A DNA stretch of 64,000 bases from Christiangramia sp. OXR-203 (GTDB taxonomy: Bacteria; Bacteroidota; Bacteroidia; Flavobacteriales; Flavobacteriaceae). Numbering within the stretch: position 1 is the first letter of the stretch; each line of letters begins with the position of its first letter. The stretch spans positions 1,116,001 to 1,180,000 of the forward strand of contig NZ_CP139698.1 in the NCBI RefSeq assembly GCF_034372165.1, written 5' to 3'. This document shows positions 10,067 through 19,623 of the stretch, in pieces. The translations under genes were made by a program, and so were the position numbers. The notes under the pieces are model-generated. The model worked only from the letters and a program-made list of their open reading frames with translations, searched no databases and was not told where the DNA came from.

Positions 10067-10733
10067 AACGAATACAAAAGCTGCCGTAATCTTCGATCTC
10101 GACGGAGTGATCGTTGATACGGCAAAATTTCATTTTCAAGCCTGGAAAAAACTGGCTAATGATCTTGGTTTTGACTTTACTCAAGAGCAAAACGAGCAAT
10201 TAAAGGGAGTGAGCAGAGTGGAGTCTTTAAAAAAGATCCTGCGCTGGGGAAATATGGAACTTTCTGAAGAAGAATTTACTAGACAGATGGCCTTGAAAAA
10301 TGAGAATTATCTGGGCTATGTGGAAAAAATGGATGAATCTGAAATTCTTCCGGGAGTTAGAAAAATCCTTGACTATTTAAAGCAGAACAATATTCCTTTT
10401 GCTTTAGGTTCTGCCAGCAAGAATGCGCGCCGAATTTTAAAGCAGATCAATTTGTATGAAGATTTTGATGCGATCGTAGATGGAACCGATGTTTCAAAAG
10501 CGAAGCCAGATCCGGAAGTTTTCCTGATTGCCGCGGTTAAACTTGGTGTACAAGCGCATAACTGTGTGGTATTTGAAGATGCTCTTGCAGGAGTTCAAGC
10601 GGCCAATGCAGGAAATATGACGAGTATCGGTATTGGCTCAGCCAGTGTTTTAGGCGAAGCAGATCATGTCTTTAATGACTTTACCGAGATCGAACTAGAA
10701 TTTATTGAAAAATTATTGAGAAACGAGAAGTAA
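10053..10733 (+). CDS. pgmB: Beta-phosphoglucomutase
   Basis: This 226-residue HAD-superfamily protein converts beta-D-glucose 1-phosphate to glucose 6-phosphate. The nucleophile/acid-base motif DLDGVIVDT is at residues 15-23, the cap domain follows, then the GSASKN motif and the distal metal-binding EDALAGVQAA. The length matches beta-PGM. It lies between the transporter (14-bp overlap) and the GH65 maltose phosphorylase (1-bp TAATG overlap), which supplies its substrate. The alternative, a general HAD phosphatase, is much less likely in this context. Confidence 0.95.
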   Translation: MTQHKTNTKAAVIFDLDGVIVDTAKFHFQAWKKLANDLGFDFTQEQNEQLKGVSRVESLKKILRWGNMELSEEEFTRQMALKNENYLGYVEKMDESEILPGVRKILDYLKQNNIPFALGSASKNARRILKQINLYEDFDAIVDGTDVSKAKPDPEVFLIAAVKLGVQAHNCVVFEDALAGVQAANAGNMTSIGIGSASVLGEADHVFNDFTEIELEFIEKLLRNEK

Positions 10734-13039
10734 TGAATCAGGATTATATAAAACCGGACGAGTGGTCCATCATTGAAGAAGAATTTGACGCAGGCAGGGT
10801 AAAATCCTCTGAAAGCCTTTTCAGTATTGGAAATGGAGCTATGGGACAGCGTGCAAATTTTGAAGAACAGTATTCCGGACCAAGTTTCCAGGGAAGTTAC
10901 ATTGGAGGGGTTTATTATCCCGATAAAACCAAAGTAGGCTGGTGGAAAAATGGTTATCCCGAGTATTTTGCGAAAGTATTAAATGCTCCTAACTGGATTG
11001 GAATCAATGTTTTCGTAAACGAAGAACCACTGGATCTGTTCACTTGTAAATCGGTTAAGAACTTTCGTCGTGAATTGAATATGAAAGAGGGAACACTTTC
11101 CAGAAGTTTTGAAGCCGAGCTTCCAAACGGAATTGAAGTGGAAGTAAAAGCTTTGCGTTTCGTCTCTATTGTTGAAGACGAGCTGGGATCGATAAAATTT
11201 GAAGTAACTCCGCTAAATCAGGATGCTGAGATCAGGTTCGATCCTTATCTTGATGGTAGTATTACTAATACAGATGCAAACTGGGAAGAACGATTCTGGG
11301 AAACTCTTGAAGTAAAGGAAGACTCTGAGCGTGGTTATATCGTTAGTAAAACTCTGAAAACCGGTTTCCACGTTGGAACCTTTATGCAGTCTGAAATTTT
11401 ACTGAATAATGAGAAAGTTGCCACTGAAGCAACTTCTTCAGTTGGAGAAGATCGCATTTCATTTGCTTATAAAGTAAAGACTGCGAAACAGGAAACAGCT
11501 GCTATTATAAAGTATGCTGGTTATGTTTCAGATATGAACCATAAGAAAGAGCAGTTAACAGAGGCGGCAGGCAACGTACTTGACTCGGCTACTTCTAAAG
11601 GATTTGAATCTTTAAAGAAAGATCAGAAAGAAGCCTGGGCTTCGATCTGGGAAATGGCAGACATCACAATTTCCGGCGATGTTAAAGCTCAGCAGGGAAT
11701 CCGTTTTAATATTTTTCAGCTTAATCAAACTTATTTAGGAAAAGACGATCGACTAAACATCGGTCCAAAAGGATTCACTGGTGAAAAGTATGGAGGTAGT
11801 ACCTATTGGGATACAGAAGCCTATTGTATTCCTTTTTATATGGCGACCAAAGATCAGAAAGTAGCCCGAAAACTACTTACGTATCGATATAATCATCTTC
11901 AGAAAGCAAAGGAGAATGCAGAAAAACTAGGCTTTTCGAATGGTGCCGCGCTTTACCCGATGGTAACTATGAACGGCGAGGAATCCCATAATGAGTGGGA
12001 GATCACTTTCGAGGAGATTCATAGAAATGGTTCCATGGTCTTTGCGATCTATAATTATGTGCGTTACACCGGCGACTTCAGTTATATTCCTGAAAAAGGA
12101 TTGGAAGTAATGATCGCCGTAGCCAGATTCTGGCACCAAAGATCAAATTTCAGCAAGGATAAGAATAAGTACGTGATCCTTGGGGTGACCGGTCCTAATG
12201 AATACGAGAACAATGTTAACAATAACTGGTATACTAACTACCTTGCTAAATGGTGTATCGAATATTGTCTTGAAACAATCAATAAGGTAAAAGATGGTCA
12301 CCAGGAAGATTACGCGAGAGTGATGGGTCTAACAGATCTCAAGGAAGGTGAATTAGCCAAATGGAGAGAAGTTGCTGAAGAAATGTACTTCCCGTATTCT
12401 GAAGAACTCGGCGTATATCTGCAGCAGGATGGTTTCTTGGATAAAGAGATCATCCCGGTAAAAGACCTGGAGAAAAAACATAGACCAATTAACCAGAAAT
12501 GGAGTTGGGATAGGATTCTTCGTTCCTGTTACATTAAACAGGCAGATGTGCTGCAGGGATTCTATTTCTTTGAAGATCATTTCAGCAAGGAGCAACTCGA
12601 GAAGCATTTCGATTATTATGAGCCGCTAACGGTTCACGAATCTTCGTTATCTCCGTGTGTACACAGCATTCAGGCTGCGGTTCTGGGAAGAATGGAACAG
12701 GCTTATGAATTTTATGTGAGAACTTCAAGATTGGATCTTGATGATTACAACAAAGAAGTAGAGGAAGGATGTCATATTACCAGTATGGCTGGAACCTGGA
12801 TGAGTATTGTAGAAGGTTTTGGAGGTATGCGTGTGGAAAATGACCAGTTGTCATTTAAACCACAAATCCCTGAAAACTGGAATGCCTATTCTTTCAAGGT
12901 AAACTTTAGAGACCGTATTGTCAAGGTTTCAGTTTCGTCCAAGGGGACCGAGTTCTCTCTGGAAGGATCAGAATCGCTGGATATCCTGGTAAATAATAAG
13001 GTGCTTACTTTAGTTCCTAACGAACAAATTACGGCTTAG
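10733..13039 (+). CDS. GH65 glycoside phosphorylase, probable maltose phosphorylase
   Basis: The 768-residue cytoplasmic enzyme would split maltose with phosphate into glucose and beta-glucose 1-phosphate. The order is that of GH65: N-terminal beta-sandwich (about 1-270), linker, (alpha/alpha)6 barrel (about 310-690) and a short C-terminal sheet domain. Substrate-site motifs include GSTYWDTEAY and HNEWEITFEEIHRNGS. The general acid is Glu490 in GVTGPNEYENNVNNNWYTN, close to the catalytic Glu of the Lactobacillus enzyme. Other GH65 members act on trehalose, kojibiose or nigerose; the maltose assignment follows from the starch-locus neighbours and pgmB. A strong terminator follows directly. Confidence 0.9.
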   Translation: MNQDYIKPDEWSIIEEEFDAGRVKSSESLFSIGNGAMGQRANFEEQYSGPSFQGSYIGGVYYPDKTKVGWWKNGYPEYFAKVLNAPNWIGINVFVNEEPLDLFTCKSVKNFRRELNMKEGTLSRSFEAELPNGIEVEVKALRFVSIVEDELGSIKFEVTPLNQDAEIRFDPYLDGSITNTDANWEERFWETLEVKEDSERGYIVSKTLKTGFHVGTFMQSEILLNNEKVATEATSSVGEDRISFAYKVKTAKQETAAIIKYAGYVSDMNHKKEQLTEAAGNVLDSATSKGFESLKKDQKEAWASIWEMADITISGDVKAQQGIRFNIFQLNQTYLGKDDRLNIGPKGFTGEKYGGSTYWDTEAYCIPFYMATKDQKVARKLLTYRYNHLQKAKENAEKLGFSNGAALYPMVTMNGEESHNEWEITFEEIHRNGSMVFAIYNYVRYTGDFSYIPEKGLEVMIAVARFWHQRSNFSKDKNKYVILGVTGPNEYENNVNNNWYTNYLAKWCIEYCLETINKVKDGHQEDYARVMGLTDLKEGELAKWREVAEEMYFPYSEELGVYLQQDGFLDKEIIPVKDLEKKHRPINQKWSWDRILRSCYIKQADVLQGFYFFEDHFSKEQLEKHFDYYEPLTVHESSLSPCVHSIQAAVLGRMEQAYEFYVRTSRLDLDDYNKEVEEGCHITSMAGTWMSIVEGFGGMRVENDQLSFKPQIPENWNAYSFKVNFRDRIVKVSVSSKGTEFSLEGSESLDILVNNKVLTLVPNEQITA

Positions 13040-13046
13040 TAATACT

Positions 13047-13076
13047 GGCTCTCTTTTTAGAAAGGGAGCCTTTTTT
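13047..13076 (+). terminator. Intrinsic terminator after the maltose phosphorylase
   Basis: A 10-bp stem (GGCTCTCTTT with AAAGGGAGCC, one G-U pair) with a TTAG loop is followed by six T. It lies 8 nt after the GH65 stop and would separate or attenuate expression of the two downstream GH13 genes. Confidence 0.85.
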
Positions 13077-13087
13077 ATTGAAATCAT

Positions 13088-14956
13088 ATGAGAAATATTT
13101 TAATGTTATGTGGTCTGATTATCGGGCTACAGGGATTTGCTCAAATCGAGCGCGTGGAACCACCAAACTGGTGGACAGGTTTTGAACAGGATAGTTTGCA
13201 GTTAATGCTCTACGGTAGTAACATAAGCGCTGCGGAAGTATCTTCAAATTACCAGGGAGTTGAAGTGCTGGGAACTGAAAAAGCAGATAGCCCGAATTAT
13301 TTATTCGTAAATCTTGTAATTACTGAAGCTGCCAAACCTGGAAGCATGAAACTGAATTTCAAATTTGAAGACGGTTCTTCTGAAGCTATTGATTACGAAT
13401 TAAAAAAACGCGAACAGGCTGCTGAAGATTTCGTAGGATTTGACAATTCTGATGCAATCTACCTGATCACTCCAGACCGTTTTGCTAATGGTGATTATAG
13501 TAATGATGTAAACGAAAGTCTTAACGAGAAAACTATTGATCTCGAGGATGATTATGCCCGCCATGGCGGTGACATTCGTGGAATTATAGATCATCTTGAT
13601 TATATCGATGATATGGGATTTACTGCTATCTGGTCTTCTCCGTTATTGATCAATGACATGAAGTCCGGCTCTTATCACGGTTATGCAATGACCGACTTCT
13701 ATAAAGTAGATCCACGTTTTGGAACTCTGGAAGAATATAAAGAACTGGCACAAAAGGCAGACGAAAGAGGTATCAAATTGATCATGGATATGGTGGCAAA
13801 CCATAGTGGAGTTGAGCATTGGTGGATGGATGATCTTCCATTTAATGACTGGATCAACTACCAGGAAAAGTTTGAAAATGATGAGCAGTTGATTTATTCT
13901 AATCACCGTAGAACTGCGAACCAGGATCTATATGCTTCCGAAGCAGATAAAAAGGTGATGAGCAATGGTTGGTTCGTGGAAACAATGCCCGATTTGAACC
14001 AAAAGAACCCGTATCTGGCGAAATATATCATTCAAAACAACATTTGGTGGGTGGAAACTTTGAAGCTGGGAGGTATCAGGCAGGACACATATCCTTATCC
14101 AGATATGGAATTCATGAGTGAATGGGCCGGAGCGATCATGAAGGAATACCCGAACTTCAACATTGTTGGGGAAGAGTGGTCTAATAATCCACTGCTTATT
14201 CGTTACTGGCAGGATGGTATTGAAAATGGATATGATTCTAACCTGAAGTCTACGATGGATTTTGCCATGCAAACTAATATCGTAAGAGGACTGAATGAGG
14301 AATCTGGCTGGGACACAGGATTGCAACGTTTATATGACGGGCTGGCGAACGATTTCGCTTATGCTTCACCTGAAAATATTATGATCTTTCCAGACAATCA
14401 TGATATGAGCAGGATCTATACTCAGCTTAATGAAGATGTGGAAAATACGAAGATGGCGCTTAGTTATATTCTCAGCCTTCCGCGTATCGCGCAGATTTAC
14501 TACGGAACTGAAATCCTTATGAACGATACTGCAAAACCAGGTGATCATGGTCTTATCAGGACCGATTTTCCTGGTGGCTGGAAAGATAGCAATAAGAACG
14601 CATTTACCGGTGAAGGACTTTCCGAGGAAGAAAAAGATATGCAGAATTTCCTTAAAACGATACTGAATTATAGAAAGTCCAGTAATGCCATTCAGGAAGG
14701 AAATCTGGTACATTTTACACCACAAAATAAAATCTACCTCCTCTCAAGAACTTCTGGAGATGAGACGATCGTGCTTATCCTCAATAAAAATGAAGAATCT
14801 GTAGATCTGGATCTTTCCAGGTTTGCTGAACTTGAACTTGAAGGAATGCAGTTTCAAAACCTTTTGACCAACGAAAAAATAACCTGGGATAAAAGCCTGA
14901 AACTTCCATCACGTGGAGCATATTTTTTCACAACAAAAATGAATAATTCAAACTAA
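13088..14956 (+). CDS. GH13 neopullulanase/cyclomaltodextrinase (SusA-like), exported
   Basis: The 622-residue product has a Sec signal (MRNILMLCGLIIGLQGFAQ) and is expected in the periplasm. An N-terminal Ig-like domain (about 22-120) precedes the GH13 barrel, as in neopullulanases and SusA. Catalytic residues: Asp333 in GGIRQDTYPYPD, Glu362 in NIVGEEWSN, and Asp439 in FPDNHDMSR. The GIRQDTYPY block is close to the SusA form. The C-terminal beta-domain covers about 530-618. Likely role: cleave imported maltodextrins, cyclodextrin or pullulan to maltose. It lies 5 nt before the next GH13 gene and is co-transcribed with it. Confidence 0.92.
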   Translation: MRNILMLCGLIIGLQGFAQIERVEPPNWWTGFEQDSLQLMLYGSNISAAEVSSNYQGVEVLGTEKADSPNYLFVNLVITEAAKPGSMKLNFKFEDGSSEAIDYELKKREQAAEDFVGFDNSDAIYLITPDRFANGDYSNDVNESLNEKTIDLEDDYARHGGDIRGIIDHLDYIDDMGFTAIWSSPLLINDMKSGSYHGYAMTDFYKVDPRFGTLEEYKELAQKADERGIKLIMDMVANHSGVEHWWMDDLPFNDWINYQEKFENDEQLIYSNHRRTANQDLYASEADKKVMSNGWFVETMPDLNQKNPYLAKYIIQNNIWWVETLKLGGIRQDTYPYPDMEFMSEWAGAIMKEYPNFNIVGEEWSNNPLLIRYWQDGIENGYDSNLKSTMDFAMQTNIVRGLNEESGWDTGLQRLYDGLANDFAYASPENIMIFPDNHDMSRIYTQLNEDVENTKMALSYILSLPRIAQIYYGTEILMNDTAKPGDHGLIRTDFPGGWKDSNKNAFTGEGLSEEEKDMQNFLKTILNYRKSSNAIQEGNLVHFTPQNKIYLLSRTSGDETIVLILNKNEESVDLDLSRFAELELEGMQFQNLLTNEKITWDKSLKLPSRGAYFFTTKMNNSN

Positions 14957-14961
14957 TACAC

Positions 14962-16407
14962 ATGAAGAAAATAACCTTTATACTGGCTCTTATGATTCTA
15001 TTTGTTTCCTGTAGGAATGAAACAGATCAGCCAGAGAATGCAGAGAATAAAACTGCTAAAGACTCACTGGCGCCAGTGAATGACGAGATGCTCGAGTCGG
15101 CTATAATTTATGAAGCGAATATCAGGCAGTACTCGCCAGAAGGTACTTTTGATGCTTTTACCCAGGATATTCCACAGCTTAAAGAACTTGGAGTAAAAGT
15201 GATCTGGTTAATGCCAATGTATCCTATTTCCATGAAGAAAAGGAAAGCGACCGGAGATAAATCCATTGAGGATATTGAAGATCCGGAAGAGCGTAAAAAG
15301 TATCTGGGAAGCTATTATGCAATTTCAGATTATAAGGCGGTAAATCCAGATTTTGGCACCATGGAGGATTTTGATGAACTGGTTCAAACTGCCCATGAAA
15401 ATGACATGTATGTTATTCTTGACTGGGTGGCAAATCATACCGGCTGGGATCATGCATGGATAGAAGAGCATCCAGAATATTATACTAAAAATGATAAAGG
15501 TGAGATTACAGATCCTATTAACGATGCAACCGGAGAACCATGGGGCTGGACAGATGTTGCTGATCTAAATTTCGATAACGAAGGTTTAAGAGAAGCGATG
15601 AAAAAAGACATGCTTTTCTGGATCAAGGAACACGATATTGATGGTTACCGTGCAGATGCTGCGCACTCGGTTCCTACAGATTTCTGGGAAGATATCGCTG
15701 CTGATCTGCGTGAAGTAAAGCCGGTTTTCATGCTGGCTGAAGCAGAAAGTTCTAAAGAATTATTTCACAATGCTTTCGAAATGGGATATAACTGGGAAGG
15801 TCACCATATTATGAATAGTATCGCGCAGGGAGATAAAACTGCCAAGGACTGGGATGATTATATGCAGAAGGTTGATTCTACGTTTCAGGAAGATGATTAC
15901 CTGATGAATTTTGTAACCAATCATGATGAGAATTCATGGGCTGGAACCGTAGAGGAAAGAATGGGAGATGCTTCGGAAGCGATGCTAGCCATGACCTATA
16001 CATTACCGGGAATGCCTTTGATCTATAGCGGACAGGAATATGATATGAATAAAAGACTGGAGTTTTTTGTAAAAGATACCATTCCGAAGAAAAAAGGGAA
16101 AGTATATCCATTACTCGAAAAACTTGGTAAATTAAAAACTTCCAATGTGGCACTGCATGGAGGGAAATCGGCTGCCTCTTATAATGATGTTGAAACATCT
16201 GCAGATGAGAAGGTGCTGGCGTTCAAAAGAGAGAAGAATGGAGAAACTCTTTATTATATAGCAAATATGACTGCGGAACCTATAGAATTCTCAGCAGAAA
16301 TTGAAGGTGATTTTACAGATTATATGAGCGATTCTGAAATGAAACTTACTAAAGATCAACAGATGAGTTTTAAGGGCTGGGAATACCGAATTTTGATAAA
16401 TAAGTAA
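14962..16407 (+). CDS. GH13 alpha-amylase-family lipoprotein
   Basis: The 481-residue product begins with a lipoprotein signal (MKKITFILALMILFVSC, Cys17) and a short charged linker. The GH13 barrel starts near residue 45 (SAIIYEANIRQYSPEG). Catalytic residues: Asp232 in DGYRADAAHS, Glu260 in MLAEAESS, and Asp322 in FVTNHDENSW. A short C-terminal beta-domain ends the protein. It follows the SusA-like gene by 5 nt. Probable periplasmic-face or outer-membrane enzyme that shortens maltodextrins; exact linkage preference cannot be read from the sequence. Confidence 0.9.
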   Translation: MKKITFILALMILFVSCRNETDQPENAENKTAKDSLAPVNDEMLESAIIYEANIRQYSPEGTFDAFTQDIPQLKELGVKVIWLMPMYPISMKKRKATGDKSIEDIEDPEERKKYLGSYYAISDYKAVNPDFGTMEDFDELVQTAHENDMYVILDWVANHTGWDHAWIEEHPEYYTKNDKGEITDPINDATGEPWGWTDVADLNFDNEGLREAMKKDMLFWIKEHDIDGYRADAAHSVPTDFWEDIAADLREVKPVFMLAEAESSKELFHNAFEMGYNWEGHHIMNSIAQGDKTAKDWDDYMQKVDSTFQEDDYLMNFVTNHDENSWAGTVEERMGDASEAMLAMTYTLPGMPLIYSGQEYDMNKRLEFFVKDTIPKKKGKVYPLLEKLGKLKTSNVALHGGKSAASYNDVETSADEKVLAFKREKNGETLYYIANMTAEPIEFSAEIEGDFTDYMSDSEMKLTKDQQMSFKGWEYRILINK

Positions 16408-16431
16408 TTAAACTGCCAATAAATTGAAAAA

Positions 16432-16455
16432 AGCCACATTATTGTGGCTTTTTTT
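16432..16455 (+). terminator. Intrinsic terminator ending the alpha-glucan operon
   Basis: A perfect 7-bp stem (AGCCACA and TGTGGCT) with a TTAT loop is followed by seven T. An A-run precedes the stem, so it may work in both directions. It lies 24 nt after the last GH13 stop. Confidence 0.88.
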
Positions 16456-16468
16456 ATTAGTTATTAAC

Positions 16469-16482
16469 CGAAAACGTTTTAG
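16469..16482. promoter_or_regulatory. Second LacI-type operator, before pfkA
   Basis: CGAAAACGTTTTAG matches 13 of 14 bases of the core of the operator in front of susC (CGAAAACGTTTTCG). Its centre lies about 31 nt upstream of a TTTG element at 16507-16510, one helical turn closer than the corresponding distance at susC. It is probably bound by the same regulator, which would link glycolysis to the alpha-glucan locus. Confidence 0.65.
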
Positions 16483-16532
16483 TTTTTTCCGAAATTAGGT
16501 AATTGGTTTGAAAGAAGTTAGCTTTGAGGGTA

Positions 16533-17519
16533 ATGGTTGAAAAAATTAGAAACATCGCTGTTCTAACTTCCGGAGGAGATGCTCCGGGAATGAATGCTGC
16601 TATAAGAGCAGTTGTTCGTGCCTGTTCATTTCATGATCTTGAGTGTACAGGAATATTTCGTGGTTATCAGGGGCTTATCGAAGCAGATTTTGAGCCACTT
16701 GATGCACGTTCAGTTAGAAATATAATCAATAGAGGAGGGACTTTTCTAAAGTCTACCCGTTCCAAAGAATTTCAGACTAAAGAAGGTCGTCAAAAAGCAT
16801 ACGATAATCTCAAAGCAAACAATGTAGATGCGCTTATCGTAATTGGTGGAGACGGTACTTTCACCGGTGGACAACTATTCAGTAAAGAATTTGGTTTTCC
16901 GGTAGTGGGAATTCCTGCAACCATTGATAATGATATCAATGGAACCGACTTTACTCTGGGTTACGATACTGCTTTGAATACAGTCGTTGAGGCGATCGAT
17001 AAGATTCGTGATACGGCAAGTTCTCATAACAGGTTGTTCCTGGTAGAAGTGATGGGACGTGACGCTGGTGATATCGCTTTAAATAGTGGTATTGGTGCTG
17101 GCGCTGAAGAAATTTTGATACCTGAGGAAAATCTGGGTGTGGAAAGATTACTGGATTCTCTTAGAAAGAGCAAAAAGACTGGTAAAACCTCCAGTATCAT
17201 CGTGGTTGCAGAAGGAGATAAGAGCGGGAAGAATATTTTCGAACTCGCCTCATTTATAGAAGAGAACCTCGATGAATACGAAGTAAGAGTTTCTGTTTTA
17301 GGTCATATACAGCGTGGAGGTTCTCCAAGTTGTTTTGATCGTGTTCTGGCTAGTAAGCTAGGAGTTGGAGCAGTAGAAGCTTTGATGAACGGAAAAACTG
17401 AGATCATGGTAGGAATTCACCACCAGAAAGTCGTAAACGTAGATTTACTAACGGCGATTAAAGGTGAAGCAAAAATAGATAAAGAATTACGGAGGGTGGC
17501 AGACATCACTTCGGTATAA
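16533..17519 (+). CDS. pfkA: ATP-dependent 6-phosphofructokinase
   Basis: The 328-residue cytoplasmic enzyme phosphorylates fructose 6-phosphate to fructose 1,6-bisphosphate. Motifs: LTSGGDAPGMNAAIRA (ATP site, N-terminal), GGDGTFTGG, PATIDNDINGTD with the catalytic Asp at residues 132/134, and GHIQRGGSPSCFDR in the second half. The length suits the bacterial homotetramer. The ATG at 16533 is preferred over a TTG at 16524, which would add only three residues. It is followed 16 nt later by gapA, with which it probably forms a unit, and has a LacI-type operator at 16469-16482. Confidence 0.96.
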   Translation: MVEKIRNIAVLTSGGDAPGMNAAIRAVVRACSFHDLECTGIFRGYQGLIEADFEPLDARSVRNIINRGGTFLKSTRSKEFQTKEGRQKAYDNLKANNVDALIVIGGDGTFTGGQLFSKEFGFPVVGIPATIDNDINGTDFTLGYDTALNTVVEAIDKIRDTASSHNRLFLVEVMGRDAGDIALNSGIGAGAEEILIPEENLGVERLLDSLRKSKKTGKTSSIIVVAEGDKSGKNIFELASFIEENLDEYEVRVSVLGHIQRGGSPSCFDRVLASKLGVGAVEALMNGKTEIMVGIHHQKVVNVDLLTAIKGEAKIDKELRRVADITSV

Positions 17520-17523
17520 TTAA

Positions 17524-18534
<1,011 letters not shown>

Positions 18535-18556
18535 TTCATTCTGAATAAAAATAAAT

Positions 18557-18591
18557 AGCAGTTCGGTGTTACAGCTGAACTGCTTTCTTTT
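18557..18591 (+). terminator. Probable intrinsic terminator after gapA
   Basis: An 8-bp stem (AGCAGTTC and GAACTGCT) with a 12-nt loop is followed by TTTCTTTT. It lies 22 nt after the gapA stop and before the sugar-kinase gene. Confidence 0.7.
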
Positions 18592-18612
18592 CAATTTAAT
18601 CCATCTCAGAAC

Positions 18613-19470
18613 ATGATATTGATTGCCGATGGCGGGTCCACAAAATGTGACTGGATCTTACTGAACAATGAGGGTGAGCAGATTTTTAAAACCAGAAGTA
18701 AAGGTTTAAATCCTGCTGTTTTTAAGGAAGCTGTTCTTGAAGAACGTCTTGCCGAGAATCCTGAACTTGCTGAAGTAAGAGATACGATCGAAAAAGTACA
18801 TTTTTATGGTGCCGGTTGCGGTACACCTACACCTACTGAACTTCTTAGAAGCATCATCGCGAACTATTTCACGAATGCAGACGAGGTAGAGGTGATGGAA
18901 GACACCGTAGCAGCTGTCTATGCTGCGACTACCGAACCTGGGATCGTATGTATTCTTGGTACTGGATCTAATAGCTGTTATTTTGATGGTGAAAACATTA
19001 CTCAGGCAGTTGCTTCTCTCGGCTATATTCTAATGGATGAGGCCAGTGGTAATTACTTCGGAAAAAGACTGATTCGTGATTATTACTATAAACGAATGCC
19101 TCCTGAAATTGCTGAAAAATTTGAGCAAAAGTTCGACCTCAATTCAGATACCATTAAGATGAACCTTTATCGCAAGGATAATCCTAATACGTATCTCGCA
19201 CATTTCGCAGAATTTATTTTCACGAATGAGCGTAATGGATACTTCTATAAGTTATTACATGAAGGTCTTTCAGATTTTGTTCACTCGAGAGTGATGAGCT
19301 ATCCACAGGTGACATCTGTTCCTGTACATTTTATAGGTTCTATTGCATATTTTAGTCAGGATATTATAAAGGCAGTTTTACAACCTTACGGGATTGAAGT
19401 TGGTAATATCGTGAGAAGACCAATTGATGCATTAATTGAATACTACCGTCAAAATGTGATCGGTAAATAG
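18613..19470 (+). CDS. BadF/BadG-family sugar kinase (N-acetylglucosamine or glucose kinase-like)
   Basis: The 285-residue protein has the ASKHA phosphate-1 motif at the N-terminus (ILIADGGSTKCDW), a phosphate-2 region (VEDTVAAVYAA) and the adenosine region CILGTGSNSCYFDG. This is the layout of the BadF/BadG/BcrA ATPase family that includes eukaryotic-type N-acetylglucosamine kinase. It follows pfkA-gapA. Maltose phosphorolysis releases free glucose and no other hexokinase gene is visible here, so a role in phosphorylating glucose or an amino sugar is a reasonable inference. The substrate itself cannot be read. Confidence 0.8.
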   Translation: MILIADGGSTKCDWILLNNEGEQIFKTRSKGLNPAVFKEAVLEERLAENPELAEVRDTIEKVHFYGAGCGTPTPTELLRSIIANYFTNADEVEVMEDTVAAVYAATTEPGIVCILGTGSNSCYFDGENITQAVASLGYILMDEASGNYFGKRLIRDYYYKRMPPEIAEKFEQKFDLNSDTIKMNLYRKDNPNTYLAHFAEFIFTNERNGYFYKLLHEGLSDFVHSRVMSYPQVTSVPVHFIGSIAYFSQDIIKAVLQPYGIEVGNIVRRPIDALIEYYRQNVIGK

Positions 19471-19493
19471 TACAACTCATTTTCATAAATTAG

Positions 19494-19524
19494 AAAAGAC
19501 TCGCAGATTGCGGGTCTTTTTTTT
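19494..19524 (+). terminator. Intrinsic terminator after the sugar kinase
   Basis: A 12-bp stem (AAAAGACTCGCA and TGCGGGTCTTTT, one G-U pair) with loop GAT continues into a run of T to 19524. It is one of the strongest terminators in the window. Confidence 0.9.
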
Positions 19525-19623
19525 ATGAAAAATTTGGCTATACAACTCACTGAAGGTGTATCACTTGTAAGTTTAAAATGTACATTTAGCGGCGTTTAAC
19601 GACCCTACATATTATGCGATTTT

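Noticed and set aside
16524-16532. TTG start adding three residues to pfkA
   Set aside because: An ATG at 16533 places the LTSGGDAPG motif at the normal distance from the N-terminus.
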